Part shown: piece by piece, positions 22,367 to 31,933 of the stretch | How positions within the stretch are numbered: position 1 is the stretch's first letter | Layout of the letters: each line of letters opens with the position of its first letter | DNA from: an uncultured Clostridia bacterium | GTDB taxonomy: Bacteria; Bacillota; Clostridia; Christensenellales; Borkfalkiaceae | DNA: 44,648 nucleotides | Assembly: GCA_934271245.1 (NCBI GenBank) | Contig: CAKQQY010000014.1 | Span: 1 to 44,648 of the forward strand | Direction of reading: 5' to 3' | Position numbers and translations under genes: made by a program | Notes under the pieces: model-generated | Told to the model about the DNA's origin: nothing | Seen by the model: the letters and a program-made list of their open reading frames with translations, nothing else | The model's database searches: none

Positions 22367-24310
22367 TTAGAAAATCGGACTGCCGTCTTCGATATCCTTT
22401 TCGGGCGTAAGGAAGGAAATTTTACCTTCTTCGTTTTCCGCGCAGACAATCATGCCTTCGCTTACGATACCGCACAACTTCGCGGGCGCAAGATTCGTTA
22501 CCATAACGACCTTTTTGCCTACGAGATATTCGGGCGAATATGCGTTCGCGATACCGCTTACCACCGTTCTTTCTTCGTCGCCTAATTTAACTTTCAGTTT
22601 AAGAAGTTTTTTGCTCTTTTCCACCTTTTCGCAAGCGGTTATCAAAGCGACTTTAAGTTCTACCTTTTCAAAGTCTTCGAAGTTAATCTGCGGTTTTTTA
22701 CGGGTTTCTTTTTCCGTAGTCTTTTTCTCTTTTCCCGCCTTTTCTTCTTTTTCTTTGTTTATCTTTTCTAAGATTGCCTTTTCGTCTAATCTGTCGAAAA
22801 GTTTATCGGGGTTTTCTTTTACCGTATACTCCGCTGTTTCGTCGAATACGGATAATTTTTCGAAAGGAATAAGCGTAGTTTTCAGAATATCCGCGACTTT
22901 TAAGGAAGTTTCGGGCATAAAGGGTTGTAAAAGCGACGCGCCCGCGAGAATGCTTTCGGTAAGATTATAAAGCACGGTGTTTAAGCGGTCCTTTTTCGTT
23001 TCGTCTTTGGAAAGCGCCCACGGCATGGTTTCGTCTATATACTTATTCGCTCTGCGGAACACCGCGAACACTTCGGAAATAGCGTCGGAAATTCTGTATT
23101 CTTTCATTTTGTCCTTAACTTTTCCGTACGCGCCCGAAACTATCGCCTTTAAGTCGGCGTCGATATCTTCCGTTACGCCTTTATTTACCACTTTTCCGCC
23201 GAAATATTTGTTGCTCATCGCGACCGTTCTGCTGACTAAGTTACCGAAAATGTTGGCAAGTTCGCCGTTAATGGTTTCGATAACGTTTTCATAACTTATA
23301 ATACCGTCGTTATCCTGCGGCATAGCCGTTAAAACGTAATACCTTACGGCGTCGGTACCGAACATAGATACGAGATCGTCGGCGTAAATAACGTTGCCTT
23401 TGGATTTACTCATTTTACCGCCTTCCTGCAAAAGCCAGCCGTGACCGTAAACCTGTTTCGGAAGCGGCAAGCCCAGAGCCATCAGAAAAATCGGCCAGTA
23501 AATGGTATGGAATCTTATAATATCCTTACCGATAACGTGAACGTCGGCAGGCCAGAACTCGTTGAATTTTTCGTCGCTGTTGCCGTCCGCGTCATACCCT
23601 AACCCGGTTATATAGTTTGTAAGGGCGTCCAGCCAGACGTAGACCACGTGTTTATCGTCGAAATCTACGGGGATTCCCCACTTAAAGGAACTTCTCGAAA
23701 CGCATAAATCCTGAAGCCCCGGTTTTAAGAAGTTGTTTATCATTTCGTTTTTGCGCGAAACGGGAACGATGAAATCGGGGTGTTCTTCGTAATATTTTAA
23801 AAGTCTGTCGGCGTACTTGCTCATTTTGAAAAAGTACGCTTCTTCTTTGGCTTTTTTGACTTCTCTGCCGCAGTCGGGGCATTTGCCGTCTACGAGTTGG
23901 CTTTCGGTATAGAACGCTTCGCACGGAGTGCAGTACCAGCCTTCGTAGGAGCCTTTATATATATCCCCTTGTTCGTATAATTTACGGAATATTTTCTGAA
24001 CTTGTTTTTCGTGATAAGAGTCGGTGGTTCTTATGAACTTATCGTAAGAAACGTTCATAATATCCCAGATACGTTTAACTTCTTCCGAAACGATATCGAC
24101 GTGTTCTTTCGGCGTTCTGCCGAGAGCCTGCGCTTTTTCTTCTATTTTCTGACCGTGTTCGTCGGTACCCGTCTGAAAAAGTACGTTTTCTCCGTCAAGG
24201 CGGTGAAATCTTGCGATACTGTCGGTTAAAACCGCTTCGTAAGTGTTGCCGATATGCGGCTTTGACGACGTGTACGCGATAGCGGTCGTTATATAATAAT
24301 TTTCTTTCAT
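22367..24310 (-). CDS. metG: Methionyl-tRNA synthetase with C-terminal tRNA-binding domain
   Basis: This class I synthetase charges initiator and elongator tRNA-Met. It has 647 residues. Class I signatures are HIGN at 19-22 and KMSKSKGN at about 300. A zinc knuckle with CTPC and CPDCG spans about residues 125-150. After a Lys/Glu-rich linker (about 510-545), residues from about 547 form a Trbp111/EMAP-II-like OB domain (INFEDFEKVELKVALITACEKVEKSKKLLKLKV). The start ATG follows AAGGAG. It is the first gene of metG-FAD oxidoreductase-tatD. Confidence 0.96.
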   Translation of the reverse strand: MKENYYITTAIAYTSSKPHIGNTYEAVLTDSIARFHRLDGENVLFQTGTDEHGQKIEEKAQALGRTPKEHVDIVSEEVKRIWDIMNVSYDKFIRTTDSYHEKQVQKIFRKLYEQGDIYKGSYEGWYCTPCEAFYTESQLVDGKCPDCGREVKKAKEEAYFFKMSKYADRLLKYYEEHPDFIVPVSRKNEMINNFLKPGLQDLCVSRSSFKWGIPVDFDDKHVVYVWLDALTNYITGLGYDADGNSDEKFNEFWPADVHVIGKDIIRFHTIYWPIFLMALGLPLPKQVYGHGWLLQEGGKMSKSKGNVIYADDLVSMFGTDAVRYYVLTAMPQDNDGIISYENVIETINGELANIFGNLVSRTVAMSNKYFGGKVVNKGVTEDIDADLKAIVSGAYGKVKDKMKEYRISDAISEVFAVFRRANKYIDETMPWALSKDETKKDRLNTVLYNLTESILAGASLLQPFMPETSLKVADILKTTLIPFEKLSVFDETAEYTVKENPDKLFDRLDEKAILEKINKEKEEKAGKEKKTTEKETRKKPQINFEDFEKVELKVALITACEKVEKSKKLLKLKVKLGDEERTVVSGIANAYSPEYLVGKKVVMVTNLAPAKLCGIVSEGMIVCAENEEGKISFLTPEKDIEDGSPIF

Positions 24311-24362
24311 CTGCGCTCCTTAAAAAACTGTTCTATTAGGTTATTTTAACATAAAAAAACAA

Positions 24363-24390
24363 CATATTCAAGGCTTTTGCGGCATAAAGT
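24363..24390 (+). promoter_or_regulatory. Candidate sigma-E-type promoter of spmAB
   Basis: CATATT (24363-24368), 14 bases, CATAAAGT (24383-24390). This matches the known sigma-E pattern (ATATT, about 14 bases, CATACAAT) in six of eight -10 bases. The ATG follows six bases later. Confidence 0.5.
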
Positions 24391-24396
24391 TTTATT

Positions 24397-24951
24397 ATGA
24401 ACGTAATTTTCGGAACGGTGCTTATCAGCGCGATAACCTTGCTGTTGTTTTTCAATCCCGACGGGGCGCTTGCGGCGATGCTTTCGGGCGGAGAAAAGGC
24501 TTTATCTCTCACCCTTAAAATGGCGGTGATATACGCCGTGTGGCTGGGCATTTTTTCGCTTGCGGAAAAAACGGGTTTAACGGAAAAAACGGCGAAAATT
24601 CTTTCGCCTTTTAACAAGTTGTTGTTCGGAAAATTGCCGCCGTCGGCGGAAAAATACGTTTCCCTGAACCTTTCCGCAAACCTTCTGGGAATGAGCGGCG
24701 CGACCACCCCTATGGGAATAAAAGCGGTGGAAGAACTCGATAAATTCGGCGGCACCGCTTACGCCACGGCAATGTTTTTCGTTATAAACGCGACGAGCGT
24801 ACAACTTATCCCGTCTTCGGTGCTGGCTTTAAGAACGCAGGTCGGCGCGACCAACCCGTCCGATATAATTCTGCCGACGATATTAGCGACGCTCGTTTCG
24901 AGCGTGGTCGGAATTTTGCTCGTTAAAATATTCGTTAAAGGAAAAGCCTGA
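24397..24951 (+). CDS. spmA: Spore maturation protein A
   Basis: SpmA and SpmB are membrane proteins needed for full spore core dehydration. The 184 residues are hydrophobic with several membrane segments. Family features are the start NVIFGTVLISAITLLLF, LSLNLSANLLGMSGATTPMGIKAVEEL and FFVINATSVQLIPSSVLALR. The nucleoside-gate motif region is intact. There is no Shine-Dalgarno site. A sigma-E-like promoter lies immediately upstream. The stop overlaps the spmB start (TGATG). Confidence 0.92.
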   Translation: MNVIFGTVLISAITLLLFFNPDGALAAMLSGGEKALSLTLKMAVIYAVWLGIFSLAEKTGLTEKTAKILSPFNKLLFGKLPPSAEKYVSLNLSANLLGMSGATTPMGIKAVEELDKFGGTAYATAMFFVINATSVQLIPSSVLALRTQVGATNPSDIILPTILATLVSSVVGILLVKIFVKGKA

Positions 24952-25457
24952 TGTCTTCTTATATTATCCCCTTTTTGTTTTTGACGATACTTGTGTATTC
25001 CGCAATAAAAAAGGTCAAGCCGTACGACGCCTTTACCGAAGGCGCGAAGTCGGCGCTTCCTTTTGCCGCGAACATTTTCCCTTACCTTGTAAGCATTTTC
25101 GTTTTGACCGAACTTTTCGAAGCGAGCGGAATTTCCGACTTTTTAACGCAAATCCTTTCCCCCGTTTTCGGCTTTTTGGGAATCCCGAAAGAGTTATGCA
25201 AACTGGTTATGATTAAACCTTTCTCGGGCAGCGGTTCGCTTGCGATGCTTTCGGAAATCTTTTCCGAATACGGCGCAGACTCTTACCTTGCGCGGTGCGC
25301 TTGCGTTATATACGGTTCGAGCGAAACGGTTTTCTATATCGCAGCGGTCTACTTTGCCAACGTGAAAAACAAAAAACTGCTGCTTCCGATTATTATTTCT
25401 CTTTTCGCGTCTTTTTGTTCCTGCGTGTTCGCCTGCTTTATTTGCAGAATTATGTAG
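24951..25457 (+). CDS. spmB: Spore maturation protein B
   Basis: Partner of SpmA. The 168 residues are mostly hydrophobic; YDAFTEGAKSALPFAANIFPYLV and MIKPFSGSGSLAMLSEIFSEYGADS, then VIYGSSETVFYIAAVYF, are conserved in the family. The start shares one base with the spmA stop, and AAAGGA lies in the right place, so the pair is translationally coupled. Confidence 0.93.
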   Translation: MSSYIIPFLFLTILVYSAIKKVKPYDAFTEGAKSALPFAANIFPYLVSIFVLTELFEASGISDFLTQILSPVFGFLGIPKELCKLVMIKPFSGSGSLAMLSEIFSEYGADSYLARCACVIYGSSETVFYIAAVYFANVKNKKLLLPIIISLFASFCSCVFACFICRIM

Positions 25458-25491
25458 CCGATATTTTCCGCGATTATCGGAATTATAGTCG

Positions 25492-25529
25492 AAAAAAGAA
25501 CGCTTCCGTTATGAAAGCGTCCTTTTTTT
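25492..25529. terminator. Bidirectional terminator between spmB and thrS
   Basis: ACGCTT (25500-25505) pairs with AAGCGT (25515-25520), extended by an A-run/T-run pairing with one internal mismatch. T-runs exit on both strands. Confidence 0.75.
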
Positions 25530-25542
25530 ATATATTTTCTCT

Positions 25543-27474
25543 TTAAACTTTTTTGCTTCTGTCTTCTTCGACGAGTTTCGCTATGATTTCGTTTCTTTCC
25601 ATAACGCCTAAATCGCCGTCTTTTCTCGAACGAACGGAAACTTTGCCCTCTTCTTCTTCCTTATCGCCGACGATAAACATATACGGAATTTTATCGAGTT
25701 GGGCTTCTCTTATCTTATAGCCTATCTTTTCGTTTCTTACGTCGGCTTCGGCTCTTAACCCTGCCATACGCAATTCGTCGACTATCTTTTTAGCGTAATC
25801 CGCGCTTCTGTCGGTAAGGCTCATAACCTTAACCTGAACGGGACAAATCCAGAACGGGAACGCGCCCGCGTATTTTTCGATAAGCATCGCGAGAGTTCTT
25901 TCGTAGCAACCGATAGAACTTCTGTGGATAACGAACGGATATTGTTTTTCGCCGTTTTCGTCTACGTAAGTCATTCCGAAAGAGTGCGCCGCCGCAAAGT
26001 CTAACTGAATGGTGATGATGGTATCTTCTTTGCCGTAAACGTTTTTACTCTGAACGTCGAGTTTAGGTCCGTAGAAAGCAGCCTCGTTGTCCGCTTCGAC
26101 GTAATCTAATCCTATATCGTCCAAAATCTTTTTCATAAGCGCTTCCGTTTCGTTCCACGCCTTATCGTTGTCGATATATTTATCTTTGTTCGATTTACCG
26201 CGTTTGCTGAAACGGAAAGTAACGTCCTCTTTCATTCCCAGACATTCAAGGAAATAGTAAGAAAGGTCGAGGCAACGTTTGAATTCGTCTTCTACCTGAT
26301 CGGGGCGGCAAACGATATGACCGTCGGAAAGAGTGAACTGACGAATTCTGATAAGCCCGTGCATTTCGCCGCTCGCTTCGTTTCTGAATTCGGTAGCCGT
26401 TTCGCTGTAACGGCAAGGCAAATCTCTGTAACTCTTTAACCCGTTCTTATATATCTGATACTGGAACGGACAGGTCATCGGGCGAAGAGCCATCGCTTCG
26501 GGCGAATTTTCGTCGCCGATAATAAACATTTTGTCTCTGTAATGATCCCAGTGACCCGAAATTCTGTATAAATCGTTTTTCGCCATATTCGGAGTTTTGG
26601 TAATCATAAATCCGCGTTTTTCTTCTTCGTCTTCAACGAATCTCGATAAAATCTGGAGAATTTTCGCGCCTTTCGGCATTAAAATGGGAAGCCCCTGACC
26701 GATAACTTCTTCGGTCATAAAGATACCCAAATCTCTTCCGAGTTTGTTGTGATCTCTCTTTTTCGCTTCTTCGAGCGCGGTAAGATATTCATCGAGTTCG
26801 CTCTTCTTTTCGAACGCCGTGCCGTAAATTCTGGTAAGCATTTTGTTCTTTTCGTTGCCGCGCCAGTAAGCGCCGGTAACGGAAGTAAGTTTGAACGCCT
26901 TGATTCTTCCCGTGGAAGGAAGATGCGGTCCGCGGCAAAGGTCCATAAAGTCCCCTTGCTTATAGAAACTGATAACGCTGTCCGCGGGCAATTCGTTGAT
27001 GAGTTCCGCTTTATAGGGTTCGCCGAAATCTTTCGCAACTTTAAGCGCTTCCTTTCTGGTGTAAACGATTCTTTCGACGGGAATGTCGCTCTTTATTATG
27101 TCTTTCATTTCCTTTTCGATTTTATCAAGGTCGTCCTGAGAAATGGGGGTTTTGAATTCCACGTCGTAATAGAATCCCTTTTCGATAACGGGACCTATCG
27201 CAAGTTTGCACGTGGGGAATATATGTTTAATCGCCTGCGCGAGAATATGCGAGCAGGTGTGACGATACACGTCAAGTCCTTCTTTATCGCGAAGGGTTAC
27301 CAACTGCAATTCGCAATCGTTTTCGATTTTAGTAGATAAATCCACTAATTTTCCGTCGATTTTCGCCGCGACGGCGTTTCTCGCAAGACCTTCGGAAATC
27401 TGTTTTGCGACGTCAAGACACGTCGAATTTTCCGCCGCTTCGATAACGGAACCGTCTTTCAAAGTAATTTTCAT
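25543..27474 (-). CDS. thrS: Threonyl-tRNA synthetase
   Basis: This class II synthetase charges tRNA-Thr. It has 643 residues. A TGS domain covers about 1-60, followed by the editing domain with HTCSHILAQAI (HxxxH, about residue 75), then the catalytic core with zinc ligands in RPMTCPF, DGHIVC and VIHRSSIGCYER, and the C-terminal anticodon-binding domain. AAGGAG precedes the ATG. Expression is controlled by the T-box leader upstream. Confidence 0.97.
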   Translation of the reverse strand: MKITLKDGSVIEAAENSTCLDVAKQISEGLARNAVAAKIDGKLVDLSTKIENDCELQLVTLRDKEGLDVYRHTCSHILAQAIKHIFPTCKLAIGPVIEKGFYYDVEFKTPISQDDLDKIEKEMKDIIKSDIPVERIVYTRKEALKVAKDFGEPYKAELINELPADSVISFYKQGDFMDLCRGPHLPSTGRIKAFKLTSVTGAYWRGNEKNKMLTRIYGTAFEKKSELDEYLTALEEAKKRDHNKLGRDLGIFMTEEVIGQGLPILMPKGAKILQILSRFVEDEEEKRGFMITKTPNMAKNDLYRISGHWDHYRDKMFIIGDENSPEAMALRPMTCPFQYQIYKNGLKSYRDLPCRYSETATEFRNEASGEMHGLIRIRQFTLSDGHIVCRPDQVEDEFKRCLDLSYYFLECLGMKEDVTFRFSKRGKSNKDKYIDNDKAWNETEALMKKILDDIGLDYVEADNEAAFYGPKLDVQSKNVYGKEDTIITIQLDFAAAHSFGMTYVDENGEKQYPFVIHRSSIGCYERTLAMLIEKYAGAFPFWICPVQVKVMSLTDRSADYAKKIVDELRMAGLRAEADVRNEKIGYKIREAQLDKIPYMFIVGDKEEEEGKVSVRSRKDGDLGVMERNEIIAKLVEEDRSKKV

Positions 27475-27723
27475 AATCTTCTCCTTATAAAAAAATCCTT
27501 ACGCTTAAAACTTTAAGCGTAAGGACGAATTTTAATCCGCGTTTCCACCCTACTTGCCGCCTTTAATAAAAGCGACCTCTCTTTCTTCGGTAAGTCCGAA
27601 TACCCTTTTGCAATAATCGGCGGTTTCGATCGTTTGCCGTTTATGGGAATCGCACCGTCGCCCACTCTCTGAAAACCGGTTAAAACGTTTACTTGTCCGA
27701 AAATTCGCGCAAATATTCAAATC
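27475..27723 (-). promoter_or_regulatory. T-box leader of thrS
   Basis: The leader senses uncharged tRNA-Thr. On the minus strand a stem I start AGAGAGTGGG (27670 down to 27661) is followed by GGTGCGATTCCC, typical of the stem I tip. The T-box core AGGGTGGAAACGCGG lies at 27551 down to 27537. The leader ends in a terminator, whose stem TCCTTACGCTTAA pairs within 27496-27525, followed by seven T. I could not assign the specifier codon; ACC occurs in the leader but one copy may be base-paired. Confidence 0.9.
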
Positions 27724-27729
27724 TCTTAT

Positions 27730-27758
27730 ATATTAGTACCCTTTTTCTTTTTTGTCAA
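27730..27758 (-). promoter_or_regulatory. Promoter of the thrS T-box transcript
   Basis: On the minus strand, TTGACA (27753-27758), 17 bases, TAATAT (27730-27735). It lies just after the ytxC-like stop codon. Confidence 0.75.
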
Positions 27759-27763
27759 GGTTT

Positions 27764-28483
27764 TTAACAAAAATATCCGCTCGAAAAAAATATCTTGTCT
27801 TTATAGAGCAGTTTAAAATATTTTTCGTCTTCGGGGGGAATGCTTCCGAAAATTTCCGCTTCGCCGGCGTTGCTTAAAATAACTTCTCTTATTATTTTTA
27901 CGTCTTCGCCGTCTAAAAGGGCGCAGCGGTTAAGTCTTCTGTAATGCGAATCGTACACTCTGCCCCCGTCCACGTACACGCGCTTGGTTTTGTTTTCCAG
28001 CAAAAACCCGATAAAATCCACCATTTGCGAATTGACGAAGCACGCAGGCATACAGTCGACGATTTCTTTCCATTTCTTTTTAAGCGGTTGAAGCCGGAAA
28101 TTGTATATCCCTTCCAGAGTAATGTCCGTATACCCCTTTAACCTTTCGAAAACGTACTTTTTATCTTCTTCGAAATCCGCCGCGATTAAACTTGCGTACA
28201 AAATTTCTTTTTCCGTTTCCGAAAGACCTTTTATATCGATATTTTTCTTAAAATAGCGGTATTTATAGTTTACGGCTATTATTTCGGAAAGTTTGTCGCA
28301 TATTTCGGCGTTGACAATTCCCGAATAATAGTCTTCGGTATCGACGGAAAGCCTGCTGTAATTATCGCGCGACTTTACCGACGCGACGCTTTCCGTTCTT
28401 TTCAACAACTCGGAAAGAGAAGTCTGCACGTACAATAAATTGTTTTCTTTTTCCGCGGTTTCGGTTACGATTATTTTCGTCAT
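27764..28483 (-). CDS. YtxC-like putative sporulation protein
   Basis: The 239 residues have no catalytic motif I recognise. The layout (SEIIAVNYKYRYFKKNI, then EKEILYASLIAADFEEDKKYVFERLKGYTDITLEGIYNFRLQPLKKKWKEIVDCMPACFV, split here by its own conserved helices, then FIGFLLENK) resembles the YtxC family. YtxC lies just before thrS in Bacillus subtilis, which agrees with this position. The role in sporulation is known only loosely. The ribosome site is poor: GAGG is about 15 bases from the ATG. Confidence 0.75.
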   Translation of the reverse strand: MTKIIVTETAEKENNLLYVQTSLSELLKRTESVASVKSRDNYSRLSVDTEDYYSGIVNAEICDKLSEIIAVNYKYRYFKKNIDIKGLSETEKEILYASLIAADFEEDKKYVFERLKGYTDITLEGIYNFRLQPLKKKWKEIVDCMPACFVNSQMVDFIGFLLENKTKRVYVDGGRVYDSHYRRLNRCALLDGEDVKIIREVILSNAGEAEIFGSIPPEDEKYFKLLYKDKIFFSSGYFC

Positions 28484-28516
28484 ATAAATTAGTTTACGCC
28501 TCTATAATTTTTTTAT

Positions 28517-31183
28517 TTATGCGATTTCGGTCCTTTTAAGCGTCGCCGCGAAAGTTTTTTTGTCGTTTTTTGCCTTTCTCGTTCCGAACGCCGTTCTGTA
28601 ACACAGTTTATATACTTCGGACACCGCCACTATCGAAAAAGCCGCCGCCACCGTTTTTACCCAGGAAAGCGCGCTCATCGGCGATATTCCGAAAAGTTTG
28701 CCCAAAAAGGTTACGATGATTACCTGAACCAGGAATGTTACCGAAAAGGTTACCACCATTACGCCGTTACGCTTAAAGCCGGCGAATATGCTTTGCGACC
28801 CGAGTTCTCTCGAATTGAAAGCGTTGAACAGTTGGAAAACTATAAAGAGAGTAAACGTTACGCTTCCCTTTTCCGATTCGGGTACGCGGAGAAAATTGCC
28901 GAAAAACTGCCACGCCATAACCGCCGCCACGAACACCCCGTTAAAGGCGATTCTCGCCAGCATTTTAAGGGTTACTATGCTCTTGCTTCGTTTAATGGGT
29001 TTTAAGTCCATAAGTTTATCCGTCATTTTTTCTAACCCCAACGTAAGAGCGGGCGGTCCGTCCATAATAACGTTTATCCAGAGAAGTTGAAGGGTGTTGA
29101 AAGGTTGTTCCGCCCCCGTGATTACGCACGCGGTGATAAACAATAACGCCGACAAATTCACCGACAACTGAAAGAGTATGAACCGTTGCAGATTTCTGTA
29201 CACGTTTCTTCCGAAAGACACGGCTTTTATAATGGTTGCGAAACTGTCGTCTAATAGCACCACGTCTGACGCTTCTTTTGTTATTTCGCTTCCCGTTTTG
29301 CCCATAGAAATGCCGATATCGGCGTGTTTTATTGCGGGCGCGTCGTTTATGCCGTCGCCCGTAACCGCCACCACTTCTCCGCATTCTTTGAGCGCTTTTA
29401 CTATGCGAAGTTTAACTATGGGCGTGCTTCTCGCTATAACGGTGATTTTTTCCAACGCCTTTTTAAGGGTCGCGTCGTCCATGCTTTCAAGTTCCTGCGC
29501 GTTGACGACTTCCCTTTCCGATTCGGCGATTTTAAGTTCTTTTGCGACGGCGAAAGCCGTGGCGAAGTTATCCCCCGTAAGAATTTTTACTTTTATGCCC
29601 GCGCGTTTACAGTCTTTTACCGCTTTATAAACTTCTTTTCTTATGCCGTCGGATAAAACGGCGTAACCGTCGTAAATATAACCGTCGCCGTCGTCGTGCG
29701 CAAAGCAAAGCACTCTCTTTGCCTGATTTTGAAAAACGAGCGCTTCTTTCAAGGCTTTTTCTTTCTGACCTTTGGTTAAAACGCACCTTTCGACTATCTT
29801 TTCCGGCGCTCCTTTAATGAGAGTTCTTTCCTTTCCGCCGACCTTTATCGTGGTAGTCATATACTTTTTGTCTGAAGAAAACGGCTCTCTTTTACTTACC
29901 GGAAACCGTTCCCTGTATGCTTTCACGCTTTTGACTTCGCCGCTCTTTATCGCCGCGGCTAAAAGGGCTTTTTCCGTGCCGCTTCCCGAAATATCTTTTC
30001 CGCCGTTTTTCTCTATGACTTCGGCGGTGGAATTGCACACGAAATTCTGTAAGAGAAAATCTTTTTTTATGGCTTCCGCGCTGCAACAGAACTCGTTGAA
30101 ACATACCGACGAAACCGTCATTTTGTTTTCGGTAAGCGTTCCCGTTTTATCCGAACAGATAACGCTTACCGCGCCTGCCGTTTCGGTTGCTATCATCTTT
30201 TTTATAAGGGCGTTTTCTTTGGCGAGTTTTATCATGTTAAGGGCGAGCGAAACGGCGACTATCGTCGGCAATCCTTCGGGAACCGCCGCGACGATCAGCA
30301 CTATGCAGGATATAAACAGTTCCTGCACGCCGTAAAAGGTGAAATCGCCGTTTATAATAAGCCTTGCCACGTTTATTAAGAACACTATCACCGCGAAAAC
30401 GCACCCCACCGCCGATATGATTTTACCGAGTTTCGCGAGTTTTTGCTGTAAAGGCGACGGCAACTCCTTTTTAGAAGAAAGTTCCCCCGCTATTTTGCCT
30501 ATTTCGGTATCGTCGCCGACGGCGGTAATTATCATTTTACCGTTGCCGCCCGTAACGAAAGTACCCGAAAACAAACAGTTTTTCCGTTCCGCAAGGGGTA
30601 AAATTTTGTCGGGCAGAAAATCGGCTTCCTTTTTAACGGGAACGCTTTCGCCCGTAAGAGCGGATTCGTCTACCGTGAGAGAATCCCCTTTAATAAGTCT
30701 GCCGTCGGCGACTATTTTGTCGCCGCTTTCTAAGATAACTATATCGCCTGCGACGAGTTCGTCCTGTCGGACGAGTTCCGTTTTGCCGTTTCTTATGGTC
30801 TTTATAAGGGCGTTGTCGTAAATTTTGCCGAGCGCGTTAAATGCTTTTTCCGAACTGCCTTCCATAATAAGGGTTATGCTTACCGACAACACCACGGCGA
30901 AAAGTATTCCGAAACACTCGCCGAAATCCCCTTCGCCCGTTTTAACGAATCTGCCGATATTCACCCCGAGCGCGACTACGAAACTGAAAAGCAATATTAT
31001 AAGCATGGGTTCGGAAAGGGCGGTTATAACCTTTTTGAAAAACCCTTGTTTTTTCTTTTCGGTAATTTTGTTTTTGCCGAACTTTTCTTTATTCTTTTTA
31101 ACGGTTTCGGGTTTTAAGCCGAACAGAACGTCGCTGTTAAAATATTCCGCCGCTTTTTGCGTTCCGCTACGGTAAAAATCCAT
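28517..31183 (-). CDS. P-type Ca2+-transporting ATPase (P2-type)
   Basis: It probably exports Ca2+ across the membrane using ATP. It has 888 residues. The actuator motif is LTGESVP, the phosphorylation site is CSDKTGTLTENKM, and the hinge is VTGDGINDAPAIKHADIGISMG. Ion-site motifs are PEGLP in the fourth membrane helix and NVIMDGPPALTLGLE in the sixth, which fit Ca2+-ATPases of the PMCA/LMCA kind. A GTG two codons upstream is in frame, but ATG at 31183 is better placed behind GGGGGTGG. The ytxC-like gene follows 33 bases later. Confidence 0.92.
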   Translation of the reverse strand: MDFYRSGTQKAAEYFNSDVLFGLKPETVKKNKEKFGKNKITEKKKQGFFKKVITALSEPMLIILLFSFVVALGVNIGRFVKTGEGDFGECFGILFAVVLSVSITLIMEGSSEKAFNALGKIYDNALIKTIRNGKTELVRQDELVAGDIVILESGDKIVADGRLIKGDSLTVDESALTGESVPVKKEADFLPDKILPLAERKNCLFSGTFVTGGNGKMIITAVGDDTEIGKIAGELSSKKELPSPLQQKLAKLGKIISAVGCVFAVIVFLINVARLIINGDFTFYGVQELFISCIVLIVAAVPEGLPTIVAVSLALNMIKLAKENALIKKMIATETAGAVSVICSDKTGTLTENKMTVSSVCFNEFCCSAEAIKKDFLLQNFVCNSTAEVIEKNGGKDISGSGTEKALLAAAIKSGEVKSVKAYRERFPVSKREPFSSDKKYMTTTIKVGGKERTLIKGAPEKIVERCVLTKGQKEKALKEALVFQNQAKRVLCFAHDDGDGYIYDGYAVLSDGIRKEVYKAVKDCKRAGIKVKILTGDNFATAFAVAKELKIAESEREVVNAQELESMDDATLKKALEKITVIARSTPIVKLRIVKALKECGEVVAVTGDGINDAPAIKHADIGISMGKTGSEITKEASDVVLLDDSFATIIKAVSFGRNVYRNLQRFILFQLSVNLSALLFITACVITGAEQPFNTLQLLWINVIMDGPPALTLGLEKMTDKLMDLKPIKRSKSIVTLKMLARIAFNGVFVAAVMAWQFFGNFLRVPESEKGSVTFTLFIVFQLFNAFNSRELGSQSIFAGFKRNGVMVVTFSVTFLVQVIIVTFLGKLFGISPMSALSWVKTVAAAFSIVAVSEVYKLCYRTAFGTRKAKNDKKTFAATLKRTEIA

Positions 31184-31310
31184 ATCCACCCCCGTAATAA
31201 CTCGTTTTGCCCGAAAAAACCTAAAAAGTTACGATACTTAAAGTTTTCGGCAAAGTTTTGATTCACACATTAAAAATATGCTTAAATTCGGGATTATATG
31301 ATTTAATAGT

Positions 31311-31339
31311 TAGACAAACGAATTATTTTGTGGTAAACT
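31311..31339 (+). promoter_or_regulatory. Promoter of the phosphoribosyltransferase gene
   Basis: TAGACA (31311-31316), 17 bases, TAAACT (31334-31339) with extended -10 TGG. The leader is about 25 bases. Confidence 0.65.
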
Positions 31340-31370
31340 AATAGCGATTGAAAAAAGGAAGGTTTTAACG

Positions 31371-31916
31371 ATGGAAAAATTCTACAAAGTTAACATTAAG
31401 GGAAGAGAAGAAGAGTTACCTGTTCTCCCCCTTCCTATCGGAATCAGCATTGCGTTCTTTAATTTGCACGGCAATCAGGAACTTACCGAACACTGCGGTA
31501 AAGAACTTGCCAAACTTTTAGGCGACGTGGACGTGTTGATTACGGCGGAAAGCAAAGGCTTACAACTTACGCACGTAGTTGCGCGCGAACTTAACATGCC
31601 TTTCTACGCGGTTGCGAGAAAATCTAAAAAATTGTATATGCAGGACGGCATTTCCGTTCAGTATGGCTCTTCCATTACTACCGGTAAGGCTCAGGAATTT
31701 TTCCTTTCCAAGCACGACGTCGATTTGATTAAAGGCAAAAAAGTCGGTATCGTAGACGACGTAGTTTCTACCGGCGAAAGTCTTTCGGGTCTTGAAGCGC
31801 TCGTTGAAAAAGCCGGCGGAATTATCGCCAAAAAGGCTTTCGTTTTAGCAGAAGGCGACGCTAAAGACAGAGAAGACGTAGTTTATCTCGCCACTATCCC
31901 CGTTTTCACGGAATAA
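31371..31916 (+). CDS. Purine phosphoribosyltransferase family protein (Apt/Xpt-like)
   Basis: It transfers phosphoribosyl from PRPP, probably to a purine base in salvage. The 181 residues have the PRPP loop VGIVDDVVSTGESL (about 125-138) and the upstream ITAESKGLQLTHVVARELNMPFYAVARK that resembles adenine and xanthine phosphoribosyltransferases. The purine specificity cannot be told from sequence. The ribosome site AAGGAAGG is good. It stands alone, divergent from the P-type ATPase. Confidence 0.85.
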   Translation: MEKFYKVNIKGREEELPVLPLPIGISIAFFNLHGNQELTEHCGKELAKLLGDVDVLITAESKGLQLTHVVARELNMPFYAVARKSKKLYMQDGISVQYGSSITTGKAQEFFLSKHDVDLIKGKKVGIVDDVVSTGESLSGLEALVEKAGGIIAKKAFVLAEGDAKDREDVVYLATIPVFTE

Positions 31917-31933
31917 TATTCTGAATATAGTTT

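Noticed and set aside
24336..24755. Minus-strand frame over spmA
   Set aside because: Antisense to a clearly conserved spmA gene; its sequence is only a mirror of the membrane helices.
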